From NCBI GenBank assembly GCA_016191985.1, contig JACPVB010000130.1:1-46181 (forward strand): DNA of 46,181 nt. The letters are read 5' to 3'. How positions within the stretch are numbered: the first letter of the stretch is position 1; each line of letters starts with the position of its first letter. The translations under genes and the position numbers were made by a program. This document shows positions 34,401 to 39,907 of the stretch, in pieces. This stretch comes from Chloroflexota bacterium (GTDB lineage: Bacteria > Chloroflexota > Anaerolineae > Anaerolineales > Villigracilaceae). The notes under the pieces were generated by a model. The model did not search any database. It saw only the letters and a program-made list of their open reading frames with translations, and was not told the DNA's origin.

Positions 34401-34490
34401 AAGCACCCCGGCAACGCCGGCCAAAATAATGACCCCAAACACGATCAGCGCGCGTCTCGTTCCAAATACATGATTCCGATTCTCTGTCAT
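28416..34490 (-). CDS. Bacterial alpha-2-macroglobulin family protein, membrane-anchored
   Basis: The start is the ATG at 34490, seven bases after GGAGGG; an in-frame ATG at 34505 overlaps that site. The 2024-residue protein has one N-terminal hydrophobic anchor (about residues 12-32), a Pro-rich stalk, and an Ig-like domain with FVSVTFNQPMVPLG (Big_5/MG1-like). A series of macroglobulin domains follows, including MYRPGEEVHVKGWLRR and the A2M core ARVLIQLPDNLTRYRVMVVA. The thioester region YPFECSEQLASRI has Cys1531 and Gln1534 intact, and an alpha-alpha toroid follows with FDGGFPYWRRG. The family traps attacking proteases outside the cell. It is anchored by a transmembrane helix rather than a lipobox, and no penicillin-binding protein 1C gene adjoins it, unlike many proteobacterial loci. 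Confidence 0.9.
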   Translation of the reverse strand: MTENRNHVFGTRRALIVFGVIILAGVAGVLLWSQPGQAPPAVINVNVTQSPAGDAEDRYSIGVALSDGGAQPQGTEVLPLATGEPLSAGEIELILSRLPALPIDSGLQTEFNFPAETFPPPRPGNTVTDVFPPLETEPVPGEDEAGPLQVLRFAPEGEIPIALFVSVTFNQPMVPLGTLGDLAEADVPVKIEPSLPGTWRWLGTKTLTFEYASELIDRLPKATEYRVTVPAGTVSATGGALAESISWTFRTPPPKVVTFYPDTSPQPLDPIFFILFDQRIDPSAVLGTMQVTAGGNPVTVVLATQTEIDENEYVGGLVKDAPEGRWLAFRTAAPFNPETNISVVVGPGTPSLEGPLTTAEAQTYAFSTYAPLRIDEYDCYWYDGDCPPLTPFFIRFNNPLDLDAFSESLLKVSPQIPGVSANVYGNTVEISGETRGRTTYTVTVSGKIQDAFGQQLGADAELEFNVGKAESILVNTGQSLLTLDPSAKKPVFSAFAMNYSRLHLKVYAVQPEDWPKFKTYLRDWQRTDVPARMPGLLLADKSIDLDLPNDTLTEVGIDLNPYLEGDFGHLVLILEPPPGIFENENDKWRRFSQTIITWVQVTQIGLDAYADHSEMVIWTTNLKDGRPLSGVSIRPDNGSSTILSGADGTARFDIPSGATYLTASLGKDQAILPRANYFWSDEAWVPTPPSDFLQWFVFDDRQMYRPGEEVHVKGWLRRIGARQGGDVGLVGSEVNSVSYQIIDPQGNAIGNGEAQVNALGGFDFAFPLPEGGVNLGYAQLYLTANGSLGGLSGAQFYHQFQIQEFRTPEFEVNARNETTGPYFSDDRATLAVEAKYYAGGGLLGADVNWQVTSSPGIYAPPNWPDFTFGSQMDWWFYDFAYQVSGESQMQTFDGKTDASGTHYLELDFHPQGDPAKDPQPYSVMAQSTVTDVNRQAWSSTTTLLVHPADVYIGLRSESYFVERGTPIKVDFIVTDLDGYVIENRPVEITAGRLDWKYKNGNWVEEVVDVQTCSLLSAPEPATCSFETPLGGQVQITALVTDELGRKNQSRITRWVSGGQRPPSRNVEQEKITLIPDKETYQPGDTAKVLIQPPFTPAEGLLTVSRSGILYTTRFSIKKDGTATLNIPIEDEHIPNLNIQVDLVGSAPRTDDKGETQNVPPRPAFASGILNLSIPPQQRTLSLQVTPDQTELEPGGETSLTVFVKDSRGRPIADAELAVVVVDEAILALTNYQMQDPLSVFYANRPSYLSSVYGRTSIVLANPQVLQSLARQATNDAMLLGMAFAPAATEAPAMAEELPSTGGGGDEYAAPILVRSDFNPLATFAPTVRTGFNGQARVLIQLPDNLTRYRVMVVAVDSNGNQFGTGESNLAARLPLMVRPSAPRFLNFGDTFELPVVLQNQTDSAMTVDVVTRASNLEMENNGQRVTVPANDRVEVRFPASTVMAGDVHIQFAAVSGIYTDAATVTLPVYTPATSEAFATYGVIDDGTIAQPVQYPSGVFPQYGGLEISTSSTALQALTDAVLYLVEYPFECSEQLASRILAVASLRDVLSAFKADGLPSPSEMEATVSRDVKRLQSMQNFDGGFPYWRRGFESSPFNTIHVTHALFRAQQKGFDVPAEMQQNSLNYLREIESHYPSWYTQETRWTLSAYALYVRDLMGDRDSQKALNLLDEAGLERLSMEAIGWLWPVIDDDVRLDAIRLFVNNHVVETAGAANFTTNYTDQTYLLLSSDRRTDAILLDALIEDDPQSDLIPKLVTGLLAHRTKGRWDNTQENVFILLTLDRYFNTYENQTPDFVARIWLGNTYAGGSEFRERTTDIHETLIPMNYVLSETASAGGVEDLILSKDGPGRLYYRLGLQYAPTDLNLDPLDMGFVIQRRYEGVDDPEDVSQDDDGIWHIKAGALVKVTISMAADNRRYHVALIDPLPAGFEIVNPALAVSQNIPQDTTSPDYRYGWWWWGPWYEHQNMRDDRAEAFTSLLWDGVYEYTYFARATTLGTFIVPPARAEEMYSPEVFGRSGSDWVIVK

Positions 34491-34667
34491 GGGCGAACCC
34501 TCCATCCAAAATCATAACGCCTGAATCGGGAATATGTTCCCGTATGGTTGACAACAGGGGGATTATAAATCCATAAAACGAGGCCACCCGCGAGAGGTAG
34601 GTTTCGCGGGTGGGTTCGTAGAAAAGTGGTTAAGATAAGGGTCGGAACATCCCAAACTAGATGGGGA

Positions 34668-34842
34668 GTGGGTGGGGCTATGGCTGTAGCAAAGTCGATT
34701 GACAAAATCAGCCTTTGGTACACGGATCACACGGACAGCACGGATTCTTTCACATTTTTATAAAAATATCCGTCCGATCCGTGAAACCTGTGTACAAAAA
34801 AGGCCTGGTTCCGGACTTTGCAACAGCCATGTGGGTGGGGCT
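34668..34842. mobile_element. MITE-like insertion with 12-bp target duplication
   Basis: The element spans 34680-34830 (151 bp). Its ends ATGGCTGTAGCAAAGTC and GACTTTGCAACAGCCAT are 17-bp inverted repeats with one mismatch. It is bounded on both sides by the identical 12-mer GTGGGTGGGGCT (34668-34679 and 34831-34842), a perfect target-site duplication. The interior is a longer imperfect palindrome (GCCTTTGGTACAC against GTGTACAAAAAAGGC) with CCGTG words, and has no coding capacity. Perfect duplicates suggest recent movement by a transposase encoded elsewhere. It fills the middle of the 34491-35045 gap; the rest of that gap shows no gene. Confidence 0.85.
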
Positions 34843-35045
34843 GAGCGGGGTTTGTAAGTGGAAGGCTCATTGATTATAATTTGAAAGAAATGAGTCAACC
34901 TCCAATTCCTGCGTCTATCGCCAGAATAGCCCCTGATGGCAACCTTACCCCGCGCCAGATGCGGCATTTTATGATTAATATGCTGCTGCGACGCGCGCGG
35001 TCTGGAACGGGAAGCAGCCACGAGTTTATTCAAAGGAGAACCGCT

Positions 35046-35561
35046 ATGAATCCATGGCCTGATCTGCGTCCCATCTTGAAAGGCATTGACTGGGCAATCG
35101 TCGGTGGAGTTGCAACCCGCCTATACATGCCCGAACGCATGACCAGGGATTTGGATATCCTCGTTCATGAACGTAACGAAGCGATTGTTATTGCAAAAAT
35201 GCAGTCGGCGGGCTATCAAATCTCGTCCCGGCTCGCCATACCAGGCGTTCTCATGCTTTCGCCAGCAGGTGTGGAAGTGGATGTTCTCTTTGGAAAATAT
35301 CCCTGGTTGGACGCCGCCCTGAAAGATGTTACGGCAGACGAAGCGGGATACCCTACAATTGGATTACCCTATCTTGTCCTCTTGAAAATGGACGCCCAGC
35401 GCGCACAGGATTGGGCGGATGTATCCCGTATGTTGGGCTGGGCGTCTGAGGCTGACCTGGATGCTGTCCGCGCGGTGTTCCAACGCTTCTCCCCTACTGA
35501 TTTGGAAGATTTGGAGTCATTGATTTTTATCGGCAAGAAGGAGCGGGAGACTCCAGAGTAA
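35046..35561 (+). CDS. Nucleotidyltransferase-fold protein (AbiEii/DUF6036-like)
   Basis: The ATG at 35046 has AAAGGAGA upstream and gives 171 residues. The same frame is open back to 34881, so a longer form with an extra N-terminal stretch (LTPRQMRHFMINMLLRRARSG) is possible and may be a separate small coding region. The core WAIVGGVATRLYMPERMTRDLDILVH is the GG-x-DxD pattern of minimal nucleotidyltransferases (read as two adjoining parts, GGVATRLY and TRDLDILV), with a third acidic site in VEVDVLFG. Related proteins include type IV toxin AbiEii and tRNA- or protein-modifying enzymes. No AbiEi-type partner is visible, so toxin activity is not established. It stands alone on the + strand. Confidence 0.7.
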   Translation: MNPWPDLRPILKGIDWAIVGGVATRLYMPERMTRDLDILVHERNEAIVIAKMQSAGYQISSRLAIPGVLMLSPAGVEVDVLFGKYPWLDAALKDVTADEAGYPTIGLPYLVLLKMDAQRAQDWADVSRMLGWASEADLDAVRAVFQRFSPTDLEDLESLIFIGKKERETPE

Positions 35562-36032
35562 TGGTACACAAATATTCGGCTGGGTGAATAGCTTGGTGGA
35601 AAGTGGAACCCTTCGACGGAGTCCGATAGCTTCACCCAAATCGCGTTGACCTGTGTCCACTCCGCTGCGCTACGGGATGCTTCGCAATAGCCATAGTCCG
35701 TTTGCGAGATCGGGCCAATCCCGTCCCTCACGTCGCCGAATACCATTCGCTACGTAGCGCACTGAAGAAAAATTTCATTTGATGATTAACATATATAAGG
35801 TGGGGATTCCTACCAACAAAAAAGTAATCAAAAGGATGCGGAGAAGCCGCTGGAACCTGTCACGCTGACGAGTGCAGATTTCTTGGATGGATCGCTAAAA
35901 ATCAGTCAGAATCAGCGTTTTCAGCGTCCGATTTTAAGAGTGTAAGGTGATGGACTGTTTTATTATTATCCCGACACGATTGAACGAGTCTAAAGTCATC
36001 AGCTTACATCTTATTGTAATGAAAATCAAAAA
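35562..36032. other. Gene-free 471-nt stretch with repeat-like debris
   Basis: From 35562 to about 35760 GC-rich sequence has many stop-free bases on the - strand (GIGPISQTDYGYCEASRSAA and so on), but no start signal and no recognised domain. It looks like a decayed dispersed repeat. From about 35765 to 36032 the composition turns AT-rich and marks the distal edge of the RHS cassette region. I see no RNA gene. Confidence 0.4.
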
Positions 36033-36317
36033 TTAGAAGATATCAATCAAGATAGCTATAATTGTAATTGTTAACAATAAACCCATAAGTAGTAAAATTT
36101 TATATAAAGTGAAATAACGGAAATTTGTTTCTAATCTTTTTTCCTTATAATAATACACAAAAGCAAATATCAAAAGCACGAAAGTTATTATGACAAGAAG
36201 TAAAACTATACTATTCTCTTTGTACCATTTATTATCTGCCATCAACAATGGCCATATCCAGTTTAAGAAAATATACAAAAAGAAACCCAATACCAAAGAT
36301 TCAGCAAGTCTTCTCAT
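36033..36317 (-). CDS. Small membrane protein, candidate immunity protein
   Basis: The start is the ATG at 36317 with AAGGAGA ten bases upstream; an in-frame TTG at 36326 is too close to that site. The 94-residue product has three hydrophobic segments (about 4-25, 35-57 and 72-93) separated by a KENS and a YYKEKRLETNFRY loop. I recognise no family. It follows the RHS tip at 36333 by 15 nt. That tip has a glycine-zipper hydrophobic stretch, so a membrane-embedded immunity protein against a pore- or membrane-acting toxin is the natural reading. The DNA is strongly AT-rich compared with the sugar locus, as expected for exchanged cassettes. Confidence 0.6.
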   Translation of the reverse strand: MRRLAESLVLGFFLYIFLNWIWPLLMADNKWYKENSIVLLLVIITFVLLIFAFVYYYKEKRLETNFRYFTLYKILLLMGLLLTITIIAILIDIF

Positions 36318-36332
36318 TATTATCAACTCTCC

Positions 36333-37313
36333 TTACTCCATGATCTCTTTTCCGGGTCGACTATCTGGGCCTTCAAATTCAAAAAAATCTGAGTTCCCTT
36401 TCTCCTTGACAATCGGATCTGAAAAAGTCTCCTTGAGCGTTTTATACACATCATAACTTACATCAACCCACTCACCGTCAATATACACTTGGTAAAAATA
36501 ACCGTTCTCATCCTGTCCATCAGCAAACTCTATTGAAAAGGTAAACTGTCCATCATATTCCTGGTCGTCTAAATCCAAATTAATTTTATCGATCCAGATA
36601 TTAATTTTGCTAATAATGCTTTCTAGTTCTTTTTCATATTGCTTTTGATGTGAGAGTTCGACAAAAGCCACACCTACGCCCGCGCCAAGTCCTGTCGTCA
36701 CAATTCCGCAAACAGTAATACCCGGACCGCAAAGACCGCCGAGCAGATATCCCCCAACTGCCCCCACAATCGCACCCCCAGTTTGAACATTTGAGGTATT
36801 TTCTTTTGCACCAGATAGGGCTATATCTAATTGATCTGAAAAATAATCCCAACCACGATTGTCAAAAACAACTATCGCATCATGCCCACTCGGGTCGACA
36901 TAAACCAACGGCGAGTTGTTCACGTAAGCATACCGATCCAACCCCTGCACCCCGCCAGGGACAATGCTATCGGCTTGCACAAACCTCCCTAACGCAGGAT
37001 CCATCCAGCGAGCGTTATAGAAATACAACCCAAAGCTGACCTCTTCCCTCTGCCCTGTGTACCGGTAACTCGTCGCCGTTGTGCCGCTCGAATATCTCGT
37101 TTCTCCCCACGGCTTGTACCGCAATTCAGAGACAAAGTTTCCCGAAGCATCAGTAGTCAGACTGGTCGAGCCGAGATGATCTCCGAGCAAATAGGTCAAG
37201 GTACTGCCTGTCCGCACACCTGCACTGCACCAAACGCAGTGCGGTGCAAGTGTGGCAATGCGACTCGCTCCAGCAAAATAATATTTAAGTAGGCGAATCA
37301 CCAGATATTTCAC
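36333..37313 (-). CDS. Displaced RHS C-terminal cassette with glycine-zipper tip
   Basis: The 326-residue frame begins with GTG at 37313, without a ribosome site, and overlaps the preceding gene by 29 nt. Residues about 11-144 repeat the end of the RHS core of the 2026-residue protein (YYFAGASRIA, LTYLLGDHLGSTSLTTD, LYFYNARWMDPALGRFVQAD, YVDPSGH). From residue 145 the sequence is unrelated. It contains a long small-residue hydrophobic run (GGAIVGAVGGYLLGGLCGPG, then a second Gly-rich span) typical of membrane-inserting helices, then a charged Asp-rich end. There is no signal peptide and no toxin delivery part, so it is probably a silent tip awaiting recombination into the full gene. A 36-bp palindromic insert disrupts the core at 37215-37254. 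Confidence 0.7.
   Translation of the reverse strand: MKYLVIRLLKYYFAGASRIATLAPHCVWCSAGVRTGSTLTYLLGDHLGSTSLTTDASGNFVSELRYKPWGETRYSSGTTATSYRYTGQREEVSFGLYFYNARWMDPALGRFVQADSIVPGGVQGLDRYAYVNNSPLVYVDPSGHDAIVVFDNRGWDYFSDQLDIALSGAKENTSNVQTGGAIVGAVGGYLLGGLCGPGITVCGIVTTGLGAGVGVAFVELSHQKQYEKELESIISKINIWIDKINLDLDDQEYDGQFTFSIEFADGQDENGYFYQVYIDGEWVDVSYDVYKTLKETFSDPIVKEKGNSDFFEFEGPDSRPGKEIME
36885..37286 (-). repeat. RHS core copy 3 (partial)
   Basis: About 400 nt is nearly identical to the last two-thirds of the RHS core in copies 1 and 2, ending at the Gly-His junction. Homology starts abruptly at the codons for KYYFAGAS. It is a substrate for tip exchange by homologous recombination. Confidence 0.8.
37215..37254. 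repeat. Palindromic insert within RHS core copy 3
   Basis: A 16-bp imperfect stem (CACACCTGCACTGCAC with GTGCGGTGCAAGTGTG, two mismatches, 8-nt loop) is present here but missing from the same point in copies 1 and 2. There, CTGTCCTCATRGCRATRCG is continuous. The net gain is 36 nt, twelve codons in frame (TLAPHCVWCSAGV in place of one Met). Confidence 0.75.
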
Positions 37314-37587
37314 GAATGAGGCATTTAGCTAAAGCATCATGTTTTTGTTTATATGATTTCAATTCATTTAACTTAGTTAAACACTCTTCCAACCTTCGAT
37401 CGAGTTCTTTATCAATATGAATGCTAAAAGGGTTAATCGCCTGGCCTGCTAAATACGACTCGGTATGTCCCATGATGCCTGCCGCATATTCATACACGAG
37501 GATATCAAGGTCTTCAGCCAACCCTGCAAATCCTTTGGGTGCAGAATAGTTATATAACTCTTCATGCAACTTTTTCAATTCGTTCAT
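37285..37587 (-). CDS. Candidate soluble immunity protein (100 aa)
   Basis: The ATG at 37587 has AAGGA 11 bases upstream. The 100-residue product is soluble, acidic in its first half (AEDLDILVYEYAAG) and helical and charged in its second half (DKELDRRLEECLTKLNELKS). I recognise no family. It starts 24 nt after the stop of the RHS cassette at 37612-38973. That cassette's tip looks like a cytosolic RNase, so a soluble immunity partner fits. Its 3' end overlaps the start of the next cassette, which suggests the cassettes were appended one after another. Function is inferred purely from position. Confidence 0.6.
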   Translation of the reverse strand: MNELKKLHEELYNYSAPKGFAGLAEDLDILVYEYAAGIMGHTESYLAGQAINPFSIHIDKELDRRLEECLTKLNELKSYKQKHDALAKCLIREISGDSPT

Positions 37588-37611
37588 ATCGAATCAATCC
37601 TTATTCTACGT

Positions 37612-38973
37612 TTATCTTTTAGCAAAAGTGACGATCTGTCCGTCTACAGTATAAATACCATAATATTGTCTGGTGACTATTCTTATTCCTTCTGCACCAT
37701 CTTGTAATATATATGGCTCTGCTAAATTTATATTTGTGGCATAAAATTTTTGAGCCGCCCGCGTATACGCTTCAGGGGAAGACCAAGGACCGCCATGTAT
37801 AGAATAGTGGTACGCGAGTGACGCCTCTTCACTGGGAAATGTAGATTTATACCAGACACTAAACACACTTGCAGCTGTGAGGATGTTATCCGCAGTGTTG
37901 TCATTAGTTGTGTCTAACCCAATCTCAAGGTTATGTAATTTTGCATTACTGAGCGCTTCTGCCGCATCCATTCCAAGTGTTTGCGCAACCGCATTCCAAA
38001 CTAACTGATCTGCCGTTGTATGTAATGTCGAATATTCAGCAAATATTTCAAGGTAGTCATAGTCGATTGGGGCGACTGCTGGATTTACATAATATTCTGC
38101 AAAGCGAAGAGGGTCTGATATGAAGTCAAGATAAGCCCGCACAGCTGCCCTCTTATCCTTTTCGCTGACGTACTTGCCAAACTTTGAATCCCAATCAGGG
38201 ATACGGATGTTTTTGGGCTTGCCATCTATGAAACATTGTGGACCGTCATCCCATCTTGCAGAAGCACAAGGAGTATGTCCGCTAGGATCAATATATCGTA
38301 CAGGTGAATTTCCCACGTAAGCGTATCTATCTAATCCTTGAATGCCACCTGGTACAAGTGTGTCGGCTTGCACAAACCTCCCTAACGCAGGGTCCATCCA
38401 GCGTGCATTGTAAAAATACAACCCAAAGATGACTTCCTCCCTCTGCCCGGTGTACCGATAACTCGTCGCCGTCGTGCCGCTGGAGTAGCGTGTCTCACCC
38501 CAAGGCTTGTACCGCAATTCAGAGACAAGGTTCCCCAAAGTATCGGTGGTCAAACTCGTCGAGCCTAAATGATCTCCAAGCAAATAGGTCAAGGTACTGC
38601 CTGTCCTCATAGCAATGCGACTTGCTCCTGCAAAATAATACTTGGTCACTGTCCCATTGACGATTTGATAGTGCGCGCCGACAAATGTGGTGACGATGCC
38701 ATTGATGGTGGATTTCACCTGCCTGCCATCCCCGTCGTAGACGAAGGACGCTGTCACATTCGGCCCAGTGACGGAGACTAATCTGTTTTCGGCATCGTAG
38801 TCCAAATCAAAGGTCTGCCCATTCACCGTGCGGGTTTCCTGGTTGCCGTTGGCGTCGTAGGTGTAGCTGTTGTCGTCCGTGAACGTGAGAGGCGTGCCAT
38901 TGTCCGCGCTGGTGGCGGCGTAGGGTTGCATACCTGTGTAAGCGAAGAGTTCACTTGCTTTGGTTCGGAACAT
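37612..38973 (-). CDS. Displaced RHS C-terminal cassette with RNase-like tip
   Basis: The 453-residue frame (ATG at 38973) has no export signal. Residues about 36-233 copy the RHS core of the big protein (YDANGNQETRTVNGQ, GDHLGSTSLTTD, FYNARWMDPALGRFVQAD, YIDPSGH). The 220-residue tip is different. Its last 75 residues read SLAYHYSIHGGPW, then SPEAYTRAAQKF, then RIVTRQYYGIYTVDGQIVTF. The order H-x3-HG ... EAY..A..F ... DG.IVTF recalls C-terminal RNase-type (BECR-like) toxin domains seen on polymorphic toxins. This is a memory-based family guess. It starts 5 nt after the CPBP protease gene and is followed by the small candidate immunity gene. Confidence 0.7.
   Translation of the reverse strand: MFRTKASELFAYTGMQPYAATSADNGTPLTFTDDNSYTYDANGNQETRTVNGQTFDLDYDAENRLVSVTGPNVTASFVYDGDGRQVKSTINGIVTTFVGAHYQIVNGTVTKYYFAGASRIAMRTGSTLTYLLGDHLGSTSLTTDTLGNLVSELRYKPWGETRYSSGTTATSYRYTGQREEVIFGLYFYNARWMDPALGRFVQADTLVPGGIQGLDRYAYVGNSPVRYIDPSGHTPCASARWDDGPQCFIDGKPKNIRIPDWDSKFGKYVSEKDKRAAVRAYLDFISDPLRFAEYYVNPAVAPIDYDYLEIFAEYSTLHTTADQLVWNAVAQTLGMDAAEALSNAKLHNLEIGLDTTNDNTADNILTAASVFSVWYKSTFPSEEASLAYHYSIHGGPWSSPEAYTRAAQKFYATNINLAEPYILQDGAEGIRIVTRQYYGIYTVDGQIVTFAKR
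38278..38868 (-). repeat. RHS core copy 2
   Basis: About 590 nt is highly similar to copy 1 (40493-41090), from the YDANGNQ codons to the SGH junction. Homology stops sharply on both sides, where unique AT-rich tip DNA and unrelated 5' sequence begin. Confidence 0.85.
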
Positions 38974-38978
38974 TCAAG

Positions 38979-39788
38979 CTATTGATAAAAACTGACAATA
39001 ATTGGAATTAATAAATTTACTAGGAGATGAAAAAGGATTGAAGGAAATAATTGTTTTGAAAACTTTACCAATACACTTTCTCCTAATATTACTAGGGGAA
39101 GAGTGAGAAAAAATGTTATTGCGGTTCCTATATAAGAAAAATGTAATAACCAAAAAAGAACTCCTTGAATTATAAAAACCCTATTATCGGAAAACTTCAT
39201 TTTACAAAGCTGTCCCCACAACAATCCCCGTACAGCAATTTCTTCATACACACTAACAAAAGAAAGGTTGTATAGTAGATTTTTTATCACATACCCCAAA
39301 AAGCGCTGCTCATTTTTATAAATGACGTTTGATGTCGCATACTTTTCGATTTGAAAAGACTCAAAAAACGCTAAAGGCATAACAACTATAAGGCTTAATA
39401 TTATAGCGATCATTGCCCAAAGAAAACTGGATTTTGGAAATTTCTCTCTATTGATAATAAAAAGAAGAAACAGGCATATATCTAATATTACAATAATAAA
39501 TTTATATGTCTCTTCATGAAGGGTAACCACGTTGATACGAAAAATACCACTCAATACCAGGACAAGAATTGAAAATTTGTCTAGATTAAACATTTCTATG
39601 TTGTCATGGTTCAGAAATATTGTTACTACTACGCAACTAAATGTTGCGATAACAAATAAGTATTGATATTGTGAATAATCAGGATTGTTTATTCCCGACA
39701 GCCAAGATAATAAAGGCAAAATACAACTTGCTAGAGTCAGAAAAAAAACAGGGACCAACACAAAAAAAGGGGCTATTTTCTTTTTCAA
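38979..39788 (-). CDS. CPBP-family intramembrane metalloprotease (immunity candidate)
   Basis: The frame starts with TTG at 39788 and a weak upstream GAAAG. The 269-residue protein has about seven to eight hydrophobic spans. It contains all three CPBP (Abi) motifs: Glu182-Glu183 with Arg187 in VYEEIAVRG, Phe212 and His216 in FWLLHFSY, and His254 and Asn258 in FHLLVNLL. It should therefore be an active membrane protease. CPBP proteins include CAAX-processing enzymes and self-immunity proteins of bacteriocin clusters. Here it lies directly behind the full-length RHS gene, the slot where an immunity gene is expected. It could equally process the RHS tip, which carries its own hydrophobic segment. 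The DNA is AT-rich. Confidence 0.8.
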   Translation of the reverse strand: MKKKIAPFFVLVPVFFLTLASCILPLLSWLSGINNPDYSQYQYLFVIATFSCVVVTIFLNHDNIEMFNLDKFSILVLVLSGIFRINVVTLHEETYKFIIVILDICLFLLFIINREKFPKSSFLWAMIAIILSLIVVMPLAFFESFQIEKYATSNVIYKNEQRFLGYVIKNLLYNLSFVSVYEEIAVRGLLWGQLCKMKFSDNRVFIIQGVLFWLLHFSYIGTAITFFLTLPLVILGESVLVKFSKQLFPSILFHLLVNLLIPIIVSFYQ

Positions 39789-39907
39789 TTCTAAATTAAT
39801 CTTTCAAGGTTAGTTTTGAAAACTTAAAGACTTGTAGTTATTTGATTTTAGCATAGGAAGAGGCATGCTTTCCTTATTTTTACACATGCCTATTCCTAGC
39901 CACAAAT

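Noticed and set aside
34758..35033. - strand frame opposite the nucleotidyltransferase upstream region
   Set aside because: It lies largely within the MITE-like element and the opposite strand of the open frame; no ribosome site and no domain.
35369..35746. 125-codon - strand frame reading GIGPISQTDYGYCEASRSAA and similar
   Set aside because: Half of it is antisense to the nucleotidyltransferase gene, and the rest looks like decayed repeat DNA without a start signal.
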